The translations under genes were made by a program, and so were the position numbers. Source: Icerya purchasi (taxonomy: Eukaryota > Arthropoda > Insecta > Hemiptera > Monophlebidae). From it: a stretch of 64,000 nucleotides of DNA. The stretch lies in NCBI GenBank assembly GCA_039619475.1, contig CM077115.1, positions 489,263,352 to 489,327,351 on the forward strand. The letters run 5' to 3'. The notes below the pieces were generated by a model, which saw only the letters and a program-made list of their open reading frames with translations, searched no databases and was not told the DNA's origin. Positions 12,836-25,665 of the stretch are shown here, piece after piece; the stretch's first letter is position 1; every line of letters begins with the position of its first letter.

Positions 12836-14312
12836 TGAGACGGATCCGGCAGCTATAACATTTTTATTACGTATTATACGCTTTCAGATAACGCTGTCTG
12901 AGGTAGAAATTATTATTTCGATTTAAAAACATTTATGTTTAGGGTTTTTCTCGAGCAACAGAAATTACGGTGAATTGCGATCGGAGACGCTATTTCGACC
13001 GAGAAGCGTGGTTATCCCGAAGGCAATCGTTCTGTCGGCTGTGTTGCGGGAGCGAACTGGTTTCGCGAGGTTGAAGCGCGGTCGAAAAACGCGGAGATAG
13101 AGCGTTTACCGTCGAAGCGTATAAGTATGGAGCATATAGCTACGAGAGTCGCGACAGAACTTATAAAATCCCGGAAAGACAGGGTAGTGGCCGCTTTAAG
13201 ATAAATATAATATAGAAATGTTCTGGAAAAATCGACGACGTTCATATTATTAATTGATACGGTACCGGGTAATTTCGGCAATTCGGCTATATCGTTCGGT
13301 AAAAGTCGATCATCGTGTACCGAAATCTTCGTTCGTGTATAATTCGATAATTGTTCTGTGGCATAATGTCTAGTCAGTCGTACTCTTAATTGTCGAGAGA
13401 TCACGTCGCCGCGTGTATCGGTTTAATCTAGTCGTCGCAATTAACCTTTGTCGCTTATTGCTACACGTGGTGCGAACTTGTAATAATTGATCAACTTTTT
13501 TATGTAATTTTTTTTGTTAGTCAGCCTACTCGCATGCGTTATGTTTGTAAATTGTTTTCCCCGTGTTTTTTGTTGTAATTTTTTCTTACAAAATATAAAA
13601 CGCGATTTATGTTACCAGGCGTTTCTTATTGGACACGTGGTAGGGGGCCCGTGACATCTCCACCGACGAGATACTACCACTCTCGAACGGCGGGTTTCGC
13701 GATCTAATTTTTTTGTAATTTTTTTCGGCACTTTTTTTTTATCGGTCAAAATTTTTTTATATACTTTTTTTTCTTTCTTTTCTTCTTCTTCGTTAAAAGC
13801 CTAATGTTCCGCTAGGCAGAGCTTTTTTGGTGGTGGTAAGCCGTCATTTGCCACTGGCGCCTGTTTCGGATAAATTTTTTTTTCTATTTTTTTTTTAATA
13901 TAATTTTATTGCGAAATTCATATTTAACTCGGAATCTCCGAGAAGAAAAAGCCAATTTCTATCACCTGGTTCATAAAACAGGAAGAATATCGATTGCTAT
14001 CAACACATACATATACATATATACATATATACATATAAAATCCTGTTCGATAATTGTACTTATCCGAAAATTGTTTATACAAACTTTTTATATTAGGTGA
14101 CCCATTTTGGAAGAGGCGCTTATTATAGTTTTAATGGTTTTTTTTCTTTTTTTGTATCGATGGAGTTTTCAGAACCTATTGGAGTAAAAAAAAAAGTTAA
14201 TTCGATTTTAATTCGGTAATAAGATGTGTAGACAGTATTGTAATAGCGCAGCAATTAAAGCGATGAAGGATTTAGAATAGTGAGAGACTCGGACTAGAAG
14301 AATCCTTCATTT
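12666..14312. other. no gene seen; TA microsatellite
   Basis: A (TA)n repeat spans about 12779-12834, followed by a more GC-rich, CpG-rich patch at 12960-13720. That patch has a 130-codon minus-strand frame with no recognised domain. An ACATAT-type repeat lies near 14005-14040. Confidence 0.4.
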
Positions 14313-16150
14313 TTTCTTATTTTCTTTTTGTTTATTTTTGTGGCGAATCAACCAAAGAATTTTACCCAGACACAAGAAGAAGGAAAAGAGCCGTTGGTTA
14401 ATTTTTTATTCGATCAGATATAGACAATGTAAAGCAACTTCTAATAGCTGGGATAATGGAAGGAAAAGAAAAGGACAAGATGTAAAACGCGCAATAAGGA
14501 GTAGGAAGCTCGAGATTTAGCAGATAAAAATGTCGAACACAACGTTCAGAAGAAATGGATGGACATTCAAAGAGAACGTGTAAGTGTCGCAAACCGCTGA
14601 TTCGTTCGGATGGAGAAGGCGGTACGGAGAAGAAACTAAGTGGAGAGACGAAAACGGCGGTATGGTAGAGGAGAATGATTAAAACATAAACACGGATAGT
14701 AGAAACAACAACAGATGCGAAGGAAACTCGAGGAACCATGAAACGGAAGAAAGATTAGGTTGTACGGATAAACAGAAAGTACGATGCAAAAAGAAGAAAT
14801 GTAAATACATATATATGACCAAAATTTAAGATTTAATTTTTTACATAGCGACCGGAGGTTAGAGCATAGGCGCACCCAGGTGGGGGGGCATTTGGGGGTT
14901 CAAACCCCTCTCGAAATGGTTTTTTACGTTGCTGTATTGTCGCTTTAGGGTCGTAAGATGTCTTGGTAACAGGCATTTAGACAGTACAACTAACTATGTA
15001 TTAGTGTAAATTATACTCAAAATGAAAACGAACAGAAGTCTTACGCATTTAGAACTATTATACAAGAGATTATTAATAAAATATAATTACTAAGTAAAAT
15101 CCTTTTTTATGTCAAGTTTTTTTTTTTTAAATAGATCGATCCTCCCCCGAAAAACTTGCCTGGGTACGTCTATGGGTTAGAGGATGGGATTTTGTTGAAA
15201 AACGAGGAGGGGGAGGCAGCAACCGGAATCAAAGAATCCGCCGCCTCATTATCCTCGATACGGGGCACCCTCGAGAACAAATCAACACGGATGGAGTGAC
15301 GAGAATTCAATAAATAGAATCAAGAAGAGAGCTCGTAGTAAAAAGGGAGCAAACGCTAAAATAACCAACGAGTTGGTATGACTGCTTTATTGCGGTTTGC
15401 GAACTGAAAGAGGAAAAGGAGACAAAACCGAGAGGAGACGAAGGCATCAAAGCGCCGTCCAGTAATGAAGAAAATTCAAGGTCTAGTAACGGTTAAATTA
15501 TGAACGAGTTGGTTTTAATCGACTTTAACATACGTGCTGAAAGAAGGAAAGAATACAAATTTCGAAATTGATTAATTTTTTTCATAACCTAATTAAACGA
15601 AAAAAAACGTAACAGAATTTCTTATTGCACCCGGGTGACAATACCATAGTCATTAATGTGGGTATGAGAAAATGAAATAGAAAAAAAACTCCGATCAAAA
15701 TTTGACGTAGAAATTTTTTAAATAAGAGCTTCGAGTAAAGATTAAAGAAACAAAAAAGAGATGCAAAAGTTACCGGAGTCAAAAAGTGGTGGTACCAGTG
15801 TAGGAAATAGCATTTAATCAATGCGAATAAGGTGGCCAGAACGATAAAGTCGTAGAAAGCAGCAGAAAATATCGGAAATAATTGTGATGAACTGGAGACG
15901 TTTAGAAGAAATACAAATAATAAATAGTCATTAATTTATTAGAAGAAAGAACAAAACATTCTGGAAAGTTGATCGAAGAATAGACCAACGAGGTTCTTTC
16001 GAACCTAAAAATAGCCACGTGTGAGGAAAATAATTGTGAAATTCCTGTTCTGTTGCAGCTCCAGATAAAGGTATTATACAGGCAAGAAAATACCTTAAGT
16101 GTGCGTGAAAGTTGGATAAAACTGGAGAAGTATAGATGAAACATCTATGC
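14313..16150 (-). mobile_element. degenerate I-like LINE copy, interrupted by a MITE
   Basis: Minus-strand reading gives family ORF2 pieces in the correct order. RNase H-like text lies near 15960-16060 and the 'GNExADSL'-type motif at about 15215-15260. 'FFNKIPSS' at about 15183-15210 continues after the MITE into 'LRSLCKKLNLKFWSY' (14860-14810). The terminal zinc-knuckle, 'SSERC' and 'LPTPYC' region is at 14400-14620. The 3' tail is a T-rich run at about 14313-14335. Many stops make it a pseudogene. The upstream limit is uncertain because similarity fades beyond 15330 apart from patches to about 16060. Confidence 0.65.
14865..15174. mobile_element. 310-bp hAT-type MITE with perfect 8-bp TSD, nested in a LINE
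   Basis: The ends form 16-bp terminal inverted repeats with two mismatches: CATAGGCGCACCCAGG on the left, and CATAGACGTACCCAGG as the reverse complement of the right end. A perfect 8-bp direct repeat, GGTTAGAG, flanks it at 14857-14864 and 15175-15182. The 8-bp duplication points to the hAT superfamily. LINE coding sequence resumes in register on both sides, so the MITE inserted after the LINE. It has no coding capacity. Confidence 0.88.
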
Positions 16151-17652
16151 TTAGTGAAAATGTTTGCAGCGATGTCCTTAAATATACATTAGAGAGGGGA
16201 AGAAAAAAAAAAAAACTAATCTCGAAGAAGTAAAAATAGAGAACTTAAATATCTTAAATTTATGACTCGGCTGACAACGACAGAATTACAAACTCTATTT
16301 CGAAGAATCGTGCTTGTGGCGGAGATTAACGGGGCGCTTCGAAATTCTTAAACACACACGGGAAAAACAAGTTCGCAGCCCGATGACCCGGATAGGGAGC
16401 AAGTAAAATTCGATCTTCTCAGTACAACTGTGACTCCGGTAAGAAAGTCGCTTTTGTTTTAAAAGTGAGTTTGTATTTAATTCGAGGTGGAAATTGAGGA
16501 AATATACGCGGTTTGAATTATTTAAATTTATCGGGTAATTTTTTAAAGAAGTTCCACTTTGTACTCTACGGCTTATTAATTAATTAATTTATTCATTTAT
16601 TTACATGTTGTGTATAACAGTGGGAAGCTGAAATTAACATTTCATCGAATTCCTCGGAGGTTCAGAAAAGGGAAAAAAGTGAGCAAGTGGGTACAAACAC
16701 AACCACTTGGAAGCAAATTTGAAAAAATTTCAACGCGCAATTTCATTAATGTTAAAACACACAATCGTTCTGGTTAATTTTCGAACGAACAATTAATTGG
16801 CCGCTAGATTTATTATCGGGTACCCTTAATTGCGTTTAATTTCATTTCCGGTTAAACTTAAAACTTATCCTGTACGCGGTTTTCCCACGGCGCATTGTCG
16901 GAGTTTTTAATTTTAACTTTGTAAAATACCATGATTAAGAGACTGTGTTCCCGAAACATGTAGGTGTTTCAGTTTAAATTTAAATATTCATATAATTTCC
17001 GAATAAAAAATTGCACTTCCATTTTCTTTAATTTGAATTTTCGGGAAAAGAAAAAAACAAAAATGATTGATTTAAAGACATATATAATGTTACTCAGAGG
17101 CGGTTGACACTTAATTCGATACGTTTTTTAAGTGATCACCCACTGTGGTGATTGATGGTCATCGCGTACTGCTCTTACAGAAGCGAATTTCATTTGTAGG
17201 CGATAACTTGAAATCGTTCCTCTAGCGAGCCAACCGCTGATCGCGCACAGTGTCGTTTCTGAGATTCGTAGATCTTTGCGCTACATCACAGATTACTAAA
17301 TCGTTTATAAACACATATATGTATATGGGACATGTCAAAATGGAATCGTTTGTTTTTACCGACTTCAAAATAGAAAGATATTATGTGTTCGACGAGAACG
17401 GTTTTTTTTTTCATTATTATTATAGAATCATTTAATATACCGTTTGTTAAATATAAATGTAGCAACTTGGAACGAAATAATAATATGCGCTGTAATGACC
17501 TTAGTAGTTACAAACGGCGCATATAAAAAATGGTGAGGAGGAGAATTAAAAAAAAAAAAAACAAACAAATTTAAAATGTGTAAACGATATTATATACTAA
17601 TTAGAAACATTTTATCGCCCTAGTCCAACAGCAGTAAAAAAATTAATAATAC
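16151..17652. other. no gene seen
   Basis: AT-rich DNA with no recognised coding sequence. The frame at 17250-17435 (61 codons) is not credible as a gene. Confidence 0.4.
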
Positions 17653-19242
17653 CAGTGGCGAAGCCACAGGGGGGATATGGGACATCCCCCCCCCCTAAGG
17701 AACCATGCCTGTATGAAAAAATTTGTTATAACAGAGAAACTTAATTTATACCATAAAAGATTTGTATACATGTTACCTATAGATTCAATTATAACTGGTT
17801 TTTAAGTTTCTATCATAGGATCATGTTTTTCAGTCTGGAAATATTAAGCTGGTGTACAGATGCATATTAATCCAAAATTCGTATCTTCGGCTTTGTCTTG
17901 CTGCTCTCAAGTCTACACCAATTCCAGCAATTCGCGCAGAGTCTCACACACCACCCCTGTCTCTTCGCAGATCCTACTTAGGCTATCGTTTCCTCTCCAA
18001 ACGTCTTCCTCTTACGTCCTGTACTCTTATTCATTCCTACCTTTCAATTTATAAGAACTGGCGATTTACGCCTAGGAAAATTCCTGTTTTAGCCCTCATT
18101 TCCCTTCGCCTTAGTTCCTTTTGGCCTTACACAATCTCAGGTAATAATCTTCCTGCCTTTTCTTTTAGCTTTGTCGATCTTTGCCATTCTCCCAATGTTT
18201 CTTTTGTACCTTCACTTTCCAAATCCTTTCCTCAGGCAATAATTCAACAGGAATTCCACAGCATTATCAATTCCCAATTTCCATCGCATGTACCCATCTT
18301 CACAGATGGCTCCAGGGGACCTCATGGTGTTGGAGCTTCTTTTATTCTTCCGGACTTCAATTTTTCTGAATCATTTCGTCTTCCTTCTTTCTGTTCTACC
18401 TTTATAAACGAATAAATGACTAGCCTACGCTCCATTATCTTCATTTCTTCCAGTAGTCAGTTTTCTAATTATTTGATTACCTCTCAGACTCCATGAGTGT
18501 TCTTCAAGCGGTCAGCTCCCCTTTTCCTGATAACTCCTCTGATTTCATCATTCTTCGCATACGCTGTCTTATCCATCTTCTTTCCTCTCACTACTACATC
18601 TGTGTTGAATTTTTGTGGATTCCCAGCCATATGGGCATTAAAGGTAATGAGACGGCCGATTCCTTGGCTCGAGTTGCTGCTTCCTCTCGTTCCTTCTTTA
18701 AAAAAATTCCATCGTCCAACTTGAATTCTCTATGTTCCAAATTTCATCTTAAATTTTGGTCAAATATTTACCCTTCCTCCTTCCGTAACGAACAATCCTT
18801 TTATCTGTCTGTACAACCTAGTCTTCCTTCTAACCCCTGGTTCTTTGAGTTTCCTTCACTTTCCCGTTCCGTTGTCATTTCTATGATTCGCTTGCGTTTT
18901 GGCCATTCTGCTTTTCCTTCCTCTCGTTATCGCTTTTCCCTTGTTTCTTCTCCAAATTGTCCTCTTCACTCTAATGAGGCGGCGAATTGCGACGCCAATC
19001 ACATCTTTTTTGAATGTCCATCTCTTTCTGTTGAACGCGGTATCCTATATTCTTGTTTGCTGAAACTCAACCTACTCCTTATTGTGCATCTTATATTCTG
19101 TACTTCTCTTCACCATCCATTATCTCATCCGTTAGTTCCTTCATATTGTCCATATCTGACCGAATCAAAATTTAACTGACGGCTCTTTTCTTTTTTGTTG
19201 TTTCTGGGTGTAGGTCCTTAGCTGACGTGCCCAAAGGGGTGA

Positions 19243-19279
<37 letters not shown>

Positions 19280-19893
19280 TACGCGATATGTTATGTATTG
19301 TAATATGTATATATATTTTTAATTAAATATTATGTTAGGTTTATTAGTATTGTTATTTATGGAATCAGTTAAAATAGTCGTAATTTTTTGCCCTGCGAGA
19401 CCCACAGATTATTTTTAAAAAAAAAAAAAGTAAAACTATTAATGTTACGTTTTTATTCTGTTTTAAATATACCTGTCATCGATCTTTTGCTTTTCTTATT
19501 TATTTTTAATTTTTATTTTGTAATTTCAATTAAAAATAGTTCAATGAGAAATAAATATATTTTTAAACTTGCTCACGAACAAAGAATTCGGATCGGATTA
19601 CTAACAGAAATAAAAAAAGCAAGTAAAGTCTAATAAAAATACTATCTTTCTTGCCGTTCAAATTCTAAACTATCATTTAAGCTATGATTTTGTTCTTTTT
19701 TTACCTAAAAATAAAACAAAATTTAAATTAAATTGTAATAATTATGTATTTTTAAAACATTTTTAAATTTCTAAAGAGACCGCTATTTGATTTTCCTTAT
19801 GAAGCAAGGTATTCCTCAAATCGACCGCCTACCATAGAAGATATTACATAATTGTATCATCCCCCCGCCAATGTGTCTCTGGATTTGCCCCTG
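17653..19893. mobile_element. hAT-like non-autonomous element split by a LINE insertion
   Basis: The left end begins CAGTGGCGAAGCCACAGG followed by a G-run. The right end, read as reverse complement, begins CAGGGGCAAATCCAGAG and also leads into a G-run. These imperfect terminal inverted repeats have the CAGNGGC start common in hAT elements. The flanks AATAATAC (17645-17652) and GACAATAC or ACAATACG (19893-19901) are a weak candidate for the 8-bp target duplication. Without the LINE the element would be about 0.8 kb. No transposase is recognisable. Confidence 0.55.
17847..19273 (+). mobile_element. 5'-truncated I-like LINE (RT thumb, RNase H, zinc knuckle)
   Basis: Two frames (17852-18415 and 18493-19179) plus connecting out-of-frame text encode the end of ORF2. 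The post-RT region comes first ('SYLRLCLAALKSTPIP'), then RNase H with 'FTDGS' and 'WIPSHMGIKGNETADSLA', then the C-terminal zinc knuckle with 'CDANHIFFEC'. A stop at about 18413 and a frameshift near 18490 break it within RNase H. The 3' tail (GTTTCTGGGTGTAGGTCC, then GACGTGCCCAAA) and a poly(A) run at 19247-19276 end it. AAATATTA at 17839-17846 and at 19274-19281 is a possible target duplication. Confidence 0.8.
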
Positions 19894-19920
19894 ACAATAC
19901 GAATAGAACGAAAAACGTGA

Positions 19921-20584
19921 GCAGAACAAATTTTAAAAATGCACACTGAAGTCAGTATGGAAAGCAGAGTATTTCCGTATAGCTAAAATTTAACAGTTTG
20001 AAGGCAGTATAAAGAAATTTCAATATAGACCGCAAGAAGTCGTTTACATATATCAAAAGCGAAAAGGTGTTTATTAAAGACGGTAGATGGTTTTCAGTAT
20101 AAATAACGGACTTTAACGGACGCGTTAAGAAAATGATATAAATGTTAAAAAAAATAAATAAAACGGAGAAAAACAAAAGATGAATAAATATGGAATAATT
20201 TAAAAATTCTTAAAGAAATATTAAATTTTTATATTAAAAAGGGGGGGTTATATTATTATTTGGAATTTGGTGTCTTATATAATAATTTTCGATTACATTC
20301 ATGGTATTTGCATTATTACTAATAAGTCAAGACTTTGTTACTGTATTTTCTAGTGAATTTACGTTTATTTTTTATTAAGTGTTTCGCGCAAGTTGATTTT
20401 TCTATCTGCCGCCTTAATATTGTAAAGCTTTCTCCGCCTTCGATATACGTGAACAACAACTTCTTGCGGCCCAATTGATGTTTCTTTATTATACCGCCTT
20501 CAAACTGTTAATTTTAATTATATGGAAACACTACCCGTTTTCTATACTGACTTCAGTAGTATGCGTTTTCAGAGTTTGTTCCCA
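19921..20584. repeat. foldback element with ~170-bp imperfect inverted arms
   Basis: The left arm (19921-20090) and right arm (20401-20584) are reverse complements over about 170 bp, sharing blocks such as ACTGAAGTCAGTAT, AACAGTTTGAAGGC, CCGCAAGAAGT and GGCAGATAG with small indels. The 310-bp centre is AT-rich and non-coding. The arms are too diverged for a recent hairpin, so this is an old foldback or long-TIR transposon remnant. It begins only about 28 bp after the hAT-like element that ends at 19893. Confidence 0.72.
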
Positions 20585-21077
20585 GGGCTACTAACGATGG
20601 CATTAAAATAATCACTAAAAAAGTATGTTTCTAATCCGAAATTTAAAAGCTTGACGATGATAAATTACAAGTTTTCCGTAAAACTACGATAAAGTTAAAA
20701 ATTAACTTCAATCCAAAATTCATTCTATTATTTTTTCGCTATAATAAACCGCCTTGTACCAAATTATGTCAATACTTTCTGAAAGGTCTTTTTAAATTAT
20801 TACTCACCTTTTAGCCGTCCCACTATAATCTCAATTATTAGATTCGGATCATCCATTGGATGGATATAGTGTCCTTTAATTGGAACAGTGTTCACCGTTT
20901 TATTTATCTTAGACCGAAATAAGCCATATCACCGTCGACAGAAGAATCAAAAAGATATATGTATATTTTTATATTATATATGTATTTAACCAAAATATAT
21001 AATTAAATAAAAAATAGAAACAATAGAAATCAATTATTACATAAAATACCATGTATTAATGGAAGTTTCAAATCATT

Positions 21078-21114
<37 letters not shown>

Positions 21115-21569
21115 TGTATAAAAAAAAAAGTAAAGAAGTCCAATTCCGTTGACAGGGCGTCGGGGATTGTGAAGTTAATGTTCACAACGTAAAAAACCCA
21201 ATGGCACTAATAAATAAAAGTGTGTTTGGGGGCTAACATTTGAATAAAATTAAATTATATTATACGATAACCGGATATTATTTTAGAAACTGTATCCGTT
21301 TATTTATTTATGCATGACTCACAAGATTGTCTCATCTTGAGCCCTGATAAAATTAGATTACAGTATCATTTTATTATTTTTAAAAATGATGAAATTAAAA
21401 GGAAGACAAAATTAAAACCGAGTCTTCTACCTATATACCGTTTTTTCATTCCTCGTTTTTTTTGCCTTTGTTACTCAAAGTCAATAATACCGACTTTGAC
21501 CGATTTAATTCTAAGTTTGACAAAGTATATCAAATATTTCAATTTAACGAGAATTATAACAACTTGAAT
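20585..21569. other. no gene seen; TA microsatellite
   Basis: AT-rich DNA with a (TA)n run at about 21079-21111. No recognisable coding region. Confidence 0.45.
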
Positions 21570-21892
21570 ATTTCGTTTTTCCCTGTCCTCTTCTCCCGAC
21601 TTCATAATTCCATCTCTCCTCTCATATGTGATGCAAACCACATCTTCTTTGAATGTCCTGCCCTTGATTCGGAGCGCTCTGTTTTGTACTCCAAAATCTT
21701 GGCACTGGGTCTTCCTGCTCCGTATAATTCTTCCTTTGTCCTTTCCTTTCCATCTTCAGATATACTAATCCCTGTACTCCACTCTTTCCTAAGCTCTATT
21801 TCTAATCGCCTCTTTATTTAACCCTTTCTCTAATTTCTGTTGTTGTTGTTGGGTCAATACCGCTGGCGCGCCCAAAAAATAAAAAAAAAACC
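21570..21892 (+). mobile_element. 3' end of an I-like LINE
   Basis: The plus strand encodes the family's C-terminal zinc-knuckle region ('CDANHIFFECPALDSERSVLYS'), then 'LGLPAPY' and the terminal serine-rich tail, ending at the stop near 21821. The 3' UTR follows with TGTTGTTGTTGGGTC, then GCTGGCGCGCCC and an A-rich tail to about 21892. The 5' truncation point is uncertain because upstream text is not clearly family-like. Confidence 0.72.
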
Positions 21893-24800
21893 AAACTTGA
21901 ATATAATTAATAGTACTAATAAGAATGGCAACAATAACAATTATTATCAGTACTTCCACCATTCTTAAAATTGAACACGCTACAACGTCACAAATATTAT
22001 CATCGAAATTCGAAATTGATTGGTGTTTAGCTGATACGCGGTTTGTACCGGAAAAAAGTAATAATATCATGAAAAAAGTTGCTATTTTCTTTCCGCGTGT
22101 TAAACTACACGATAATCGAGCTTATCACATACGAAGAAAGTGGGCGACATGTAACATTTTCGAATATATCGATTTTATATCTGCAATAACTAGGAGGCTT
22201 TGCCCAGCAACCTTTAAGAGGGTCCCTTGCTCATTTCGAGTGAGGCCCGCAGCGTTGCTAACATTAAATTATCGAAACCCATAGAAGTGGGGGGACTCCT
22301 GTACATTGTAATGTTCCAGCAATGAAAATTGTGCAAACGCTTATACAAAAACCTTAATGAAGGAGAAATTCTTTCTCCTATGTTCGGTTGTCAGCTGAAC
22401 AGAGTAATTCGGAAGTGTTTTCAATTTTTCAATTTTTAAAGAAGTAATTTACACATTTTTAAATGAAACGTAGAAGAAATGGAAATAAATGAAAACATCA
22501 AATGGTCGATTAATCATTTTTTTTTTTTTTTTTGATTAATAGAGAATTATCGGTAAAAACAAAAAAAAAAAAAAAAAAAAGACTTTTCGTCATTTTCTCT
22601 AGTTTTACGCAATGCAACGACGCGGTTATAAATAATGATTTAGGGCCGGCAGTCGGCCCCCGGAGATTTGATTTTCGTTGATAAACTTCGATAAGCGACA
22701 GCTCCCAGTACTGTTAACAATGGCCCTGCTCCGATAAAATCGATAATCGATTAACCGCACTCGTTTATCTTCTCGACTATTGTTTATCGTCTATGTAGCG
22801 CCACGTCCTACCTTAACCGAATTTTCGTGGGTTCCTATCTAGGCAATTCTTACGTAATACACGTGTGTCGCTGTATTCTAACTGGTAGATGGTGTAGTCG
22901 AAATATTTCATCCGACTCCGCCACGCCCGCACGATATTATTATTAGTATACGTGTGTATTTTTCTGCTTCGACATTAATCATACGCAAACAGATTATCAA
23001 TATCTCTTCAGTTTTCTGATAATGCATATTGAAACGATATGGCAACTGTCCATTGGGATCGTTAAAATGGATCGTGTAATCCTCAAAAACTGTCACTTTA
23101 TTACGTCACATTCGGACAGCCTCGAGGGTAGTTGTTTTTGAAGACTACATATTTTGTGTGTTTCGCGGATCAGAATTACTCCGAAATCACCTTGAATTGT
23201 GAATCAAGTCTACCAGCCGTGATCTTTCACGCCATGTTCCTTTTCTACCGCAATTAGTCAGTCTAATAGAATATAGAAATGGCGTCATTAATACGAGAAG
23301 TGATGACCTAATGAAGATGAATTTTCGACCTTTTTTCTCTCTTCCTCTATCTCTTTTTATCTATTCGCGACATCGTCATCGATGCAAGATCGGGAAAAAA
23401 AGATAAAAGACTAATTCCGCGTAAAAATAATACGGTGTTTTTTTTCGAAAACGAAAAATAGAGATTTATCCGACAAAAGGTAGGTAAGCTTTTGTTTGAA
23501 AATCGTCGTGCATACACGTATATATTTTGAGCCCGCGTAACAGAGAAAAGTCACGAGAATTCGATGTATAGTGGCGCTTCGTCGATTATGATGAGCCTTC
23601 GTGAGCTCTCTTACATGGAAACTATCGATAGAAAATGCTCGGGGAATTGGTAAAGATGAAAATGAAATTGACGAAAAACTTGACAAAGAGATTTTTCACC
23701 GTTTAAAGTTCAACAATTTAAGATTGTCATCGTAAATTATTTCTTCCTTTAATATAGGTGTAACATAATTAGTTTATTTCCGTACGCGATAAGGGATGTG
23801 TAGAGGACCCGGGTTCGAGACTTGTCTCGTTCCAGATCCGAATCGTTTCCAAGTCTATACCTAATCTGAAATAGAATTGGGTACCAGAGAAATTTGGGAA
23901 AGCAAAGGCGAATCCCGAGTAGAAACGAACTGTCCCCGGTGTCTAAAACATTTTTAAGCCATCGATTTTACACCGTATGCGAGCTATCTAACTTCCTCGT
24001 TATTTGCTATGTGCTTTTTGTGTTTTCTCGTTGGCGCGTTTTATTCTGCGATATAATTATTTCTAGAGTACTTAATTTAATCGCAGTTTAATATCTGCTT
24101 GCTTTCTTCAATTGCTTACAGACCGAGAAAGGTCAAAAGTACGTTTTATTTTTAGACAAAGAATAGGAACAAAAGTGTTTCTAAAAAAGAATGTGTTTAT
24201 TTGCTGAAATTTTAAAATTCCGAACTACTACCCAGTAGTAGAGTTGTTTTTATCTATTTTTGGTTTTGTAGAAACGTTAATTAAGCGCATTGCTATTTTA
24301 ACTTTTTTTAAAATTTGGATTTACCGAAAAATGGCATCAGCCCAGCAGACATAGAATTCGGCTGGTACTGGAGATGAATAAGGGTAGCACGAAGGGCAGG
24401 GAACGGGGTAAGGCACGTTGTTCAATATAATGCAACAGTTTAAAGCGACAACGCTGAATGGAAAAATAACGGGAAATGTGTCTTACAGAGGATTAATGTG
24501 TCCTGGCGGGAGAAGAAATGTTTTAATTCGTAATTTGAACCGCTTGGATTTAAAAAGGCACGATTATCAACTGTTCGCAGCGCGCTAAAACGTTTCCTTT
24601 GTAATAACAGGCAGTGTTCTCAACCGTTATTTTCCGAATATTTTTTCGCCGCGAATTACAAGTTCCCCGAAGAAGACACAGAATGGAAATAAAATGCAAA
24701 TAGAACTGCAGAGATTTATCATTTTTGAAAATGACAGCTTTACACAGAAATTGTCAAAAAGTTGACGAATTCTATTTTAAAGTAGTTGTAAGGAAGTTAT

Positions 24801-25084
24801 GCAATCGAACTCTTGAAAGTGTTTTATGTCAGTGCCTGCCTCGAAATACTTCGCTACTACTACATACATACATCGATGAAACACGGTGTTTATAAAAACA
24901 TCGAATCGATTGCAAAAGTCTGTTGTTTCCTTTTGTCGTAGCATGTGTGTATTTTTTATTTATTGCAATTTTTTTATGTTCGTCAAACTAATTATTTTAT
25001 AAAACATTTCACGTAAGAACATAAAATATCATTGCTTAATCGTCTTTTGAAAACTATTTTCTTCTTATTCTTATTTCTACCGAT
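21893..25084. other. no gene seen
   Basis: No recognisable coding sequence or RNA gene. Long A- and T-runs occur at 22515-22580. The 119-codon frame at 21925-22284 has no recognised features. Confidence 0.42.
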
Positions 25085-25089
25085 ACATT

Positions 25090-25156
<67 letters not shown>

Positions 25157-25160
25157 TTAT
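25085..25160. repeat. (TTTA)n tetranucleotide microsatellite
   Basis: An uninterrupted run of TATT/TTTA units of about 18 copies, directly upstream of a LINE fragment. Confidence 0.9.
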
Positions 25161-25184
25161 TCACACTATACGGAACATTGATTT

Positions 25185-25665
25185 AAGATTCAGAACTCTG
25201 AAATGCCATGTATGGTCGGTATTACTGTATGGTGTCGAAACGTGGACATTCGCGTCCTAAACACTTCACAGATTAGAAGCAGTTTTGGTGTTATAGACGC
25301 TTACTCAGGATCCCGTAGACCAAAAAGAAGACAAACGCTGAGGTACTACAGACGATGAGAAAAGAAAAGGAGCTGATCGACACTGTCGAAAGAAGAAAAA
25401 TAGAATACTTCGGTCATGTGATGCGTAGACCGAAGTACACATCACTGTAGAATATATATTGATGAGAAAGGTGGAAGGAAAAAGAAGAGTTGGACGAACA
25501 ATCATGGTTCAAGAACCTACAAACATGGACAGGTTGCAATATTGAAGAACTGTTCCCCACAGCAAAGGATAGGGGTGCCTACAAAGAATTAATCAAGCTT
25601 GCCATCAGATGAGCCTAAGATCGAGAACGGCCATGGCCCTGAAAGAAGAAGAAGGAGTACGCCTT
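25185..25665 (+). mobile_element. non-LTR retrotransposon, C-terminal domain fragment
   Basis: Read across frames, the plus strand gives the widespread C-terminal tail of a non-LTR reverse transcriptase: 'VLLYGVETWTF', then 'KRKGADRHC..KKKN' equivalent to the 'TI+RR+...GHVMR' block (GGTCATGTGATGCGTAGACC at about 25413), 'KVEGKRRVGR', 'NLQTWTGCNIEELF' and 'AYKELIKLAIR'. Stops and frameshifts are numerous. It ends in a GAAGAAG-type tail near 25650-25660. The clade is not certain; RTE-like or a related clade is likely. It is not the I-like family. Confidence 0.65.

Noticed and set aside
13012..13404. 130-codon frame in a CpG-rich patch, possible host exon
   Set aside because: No domain, no splice context and no start context that stands out. 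Chance is the simpler view.
14895..14912. GGGGGTTCAAACCCC, resembling a tRNA T-arm
   Set aside because: Lies inside the hAT MITE, and no acceptor, D or anticodon arms could be placed around it.
23803..23830. GGGTTCGAGAC, resembling a tRNA B box
   Set aside because: The T-stem does not pair and no cloverleaf can be formed.
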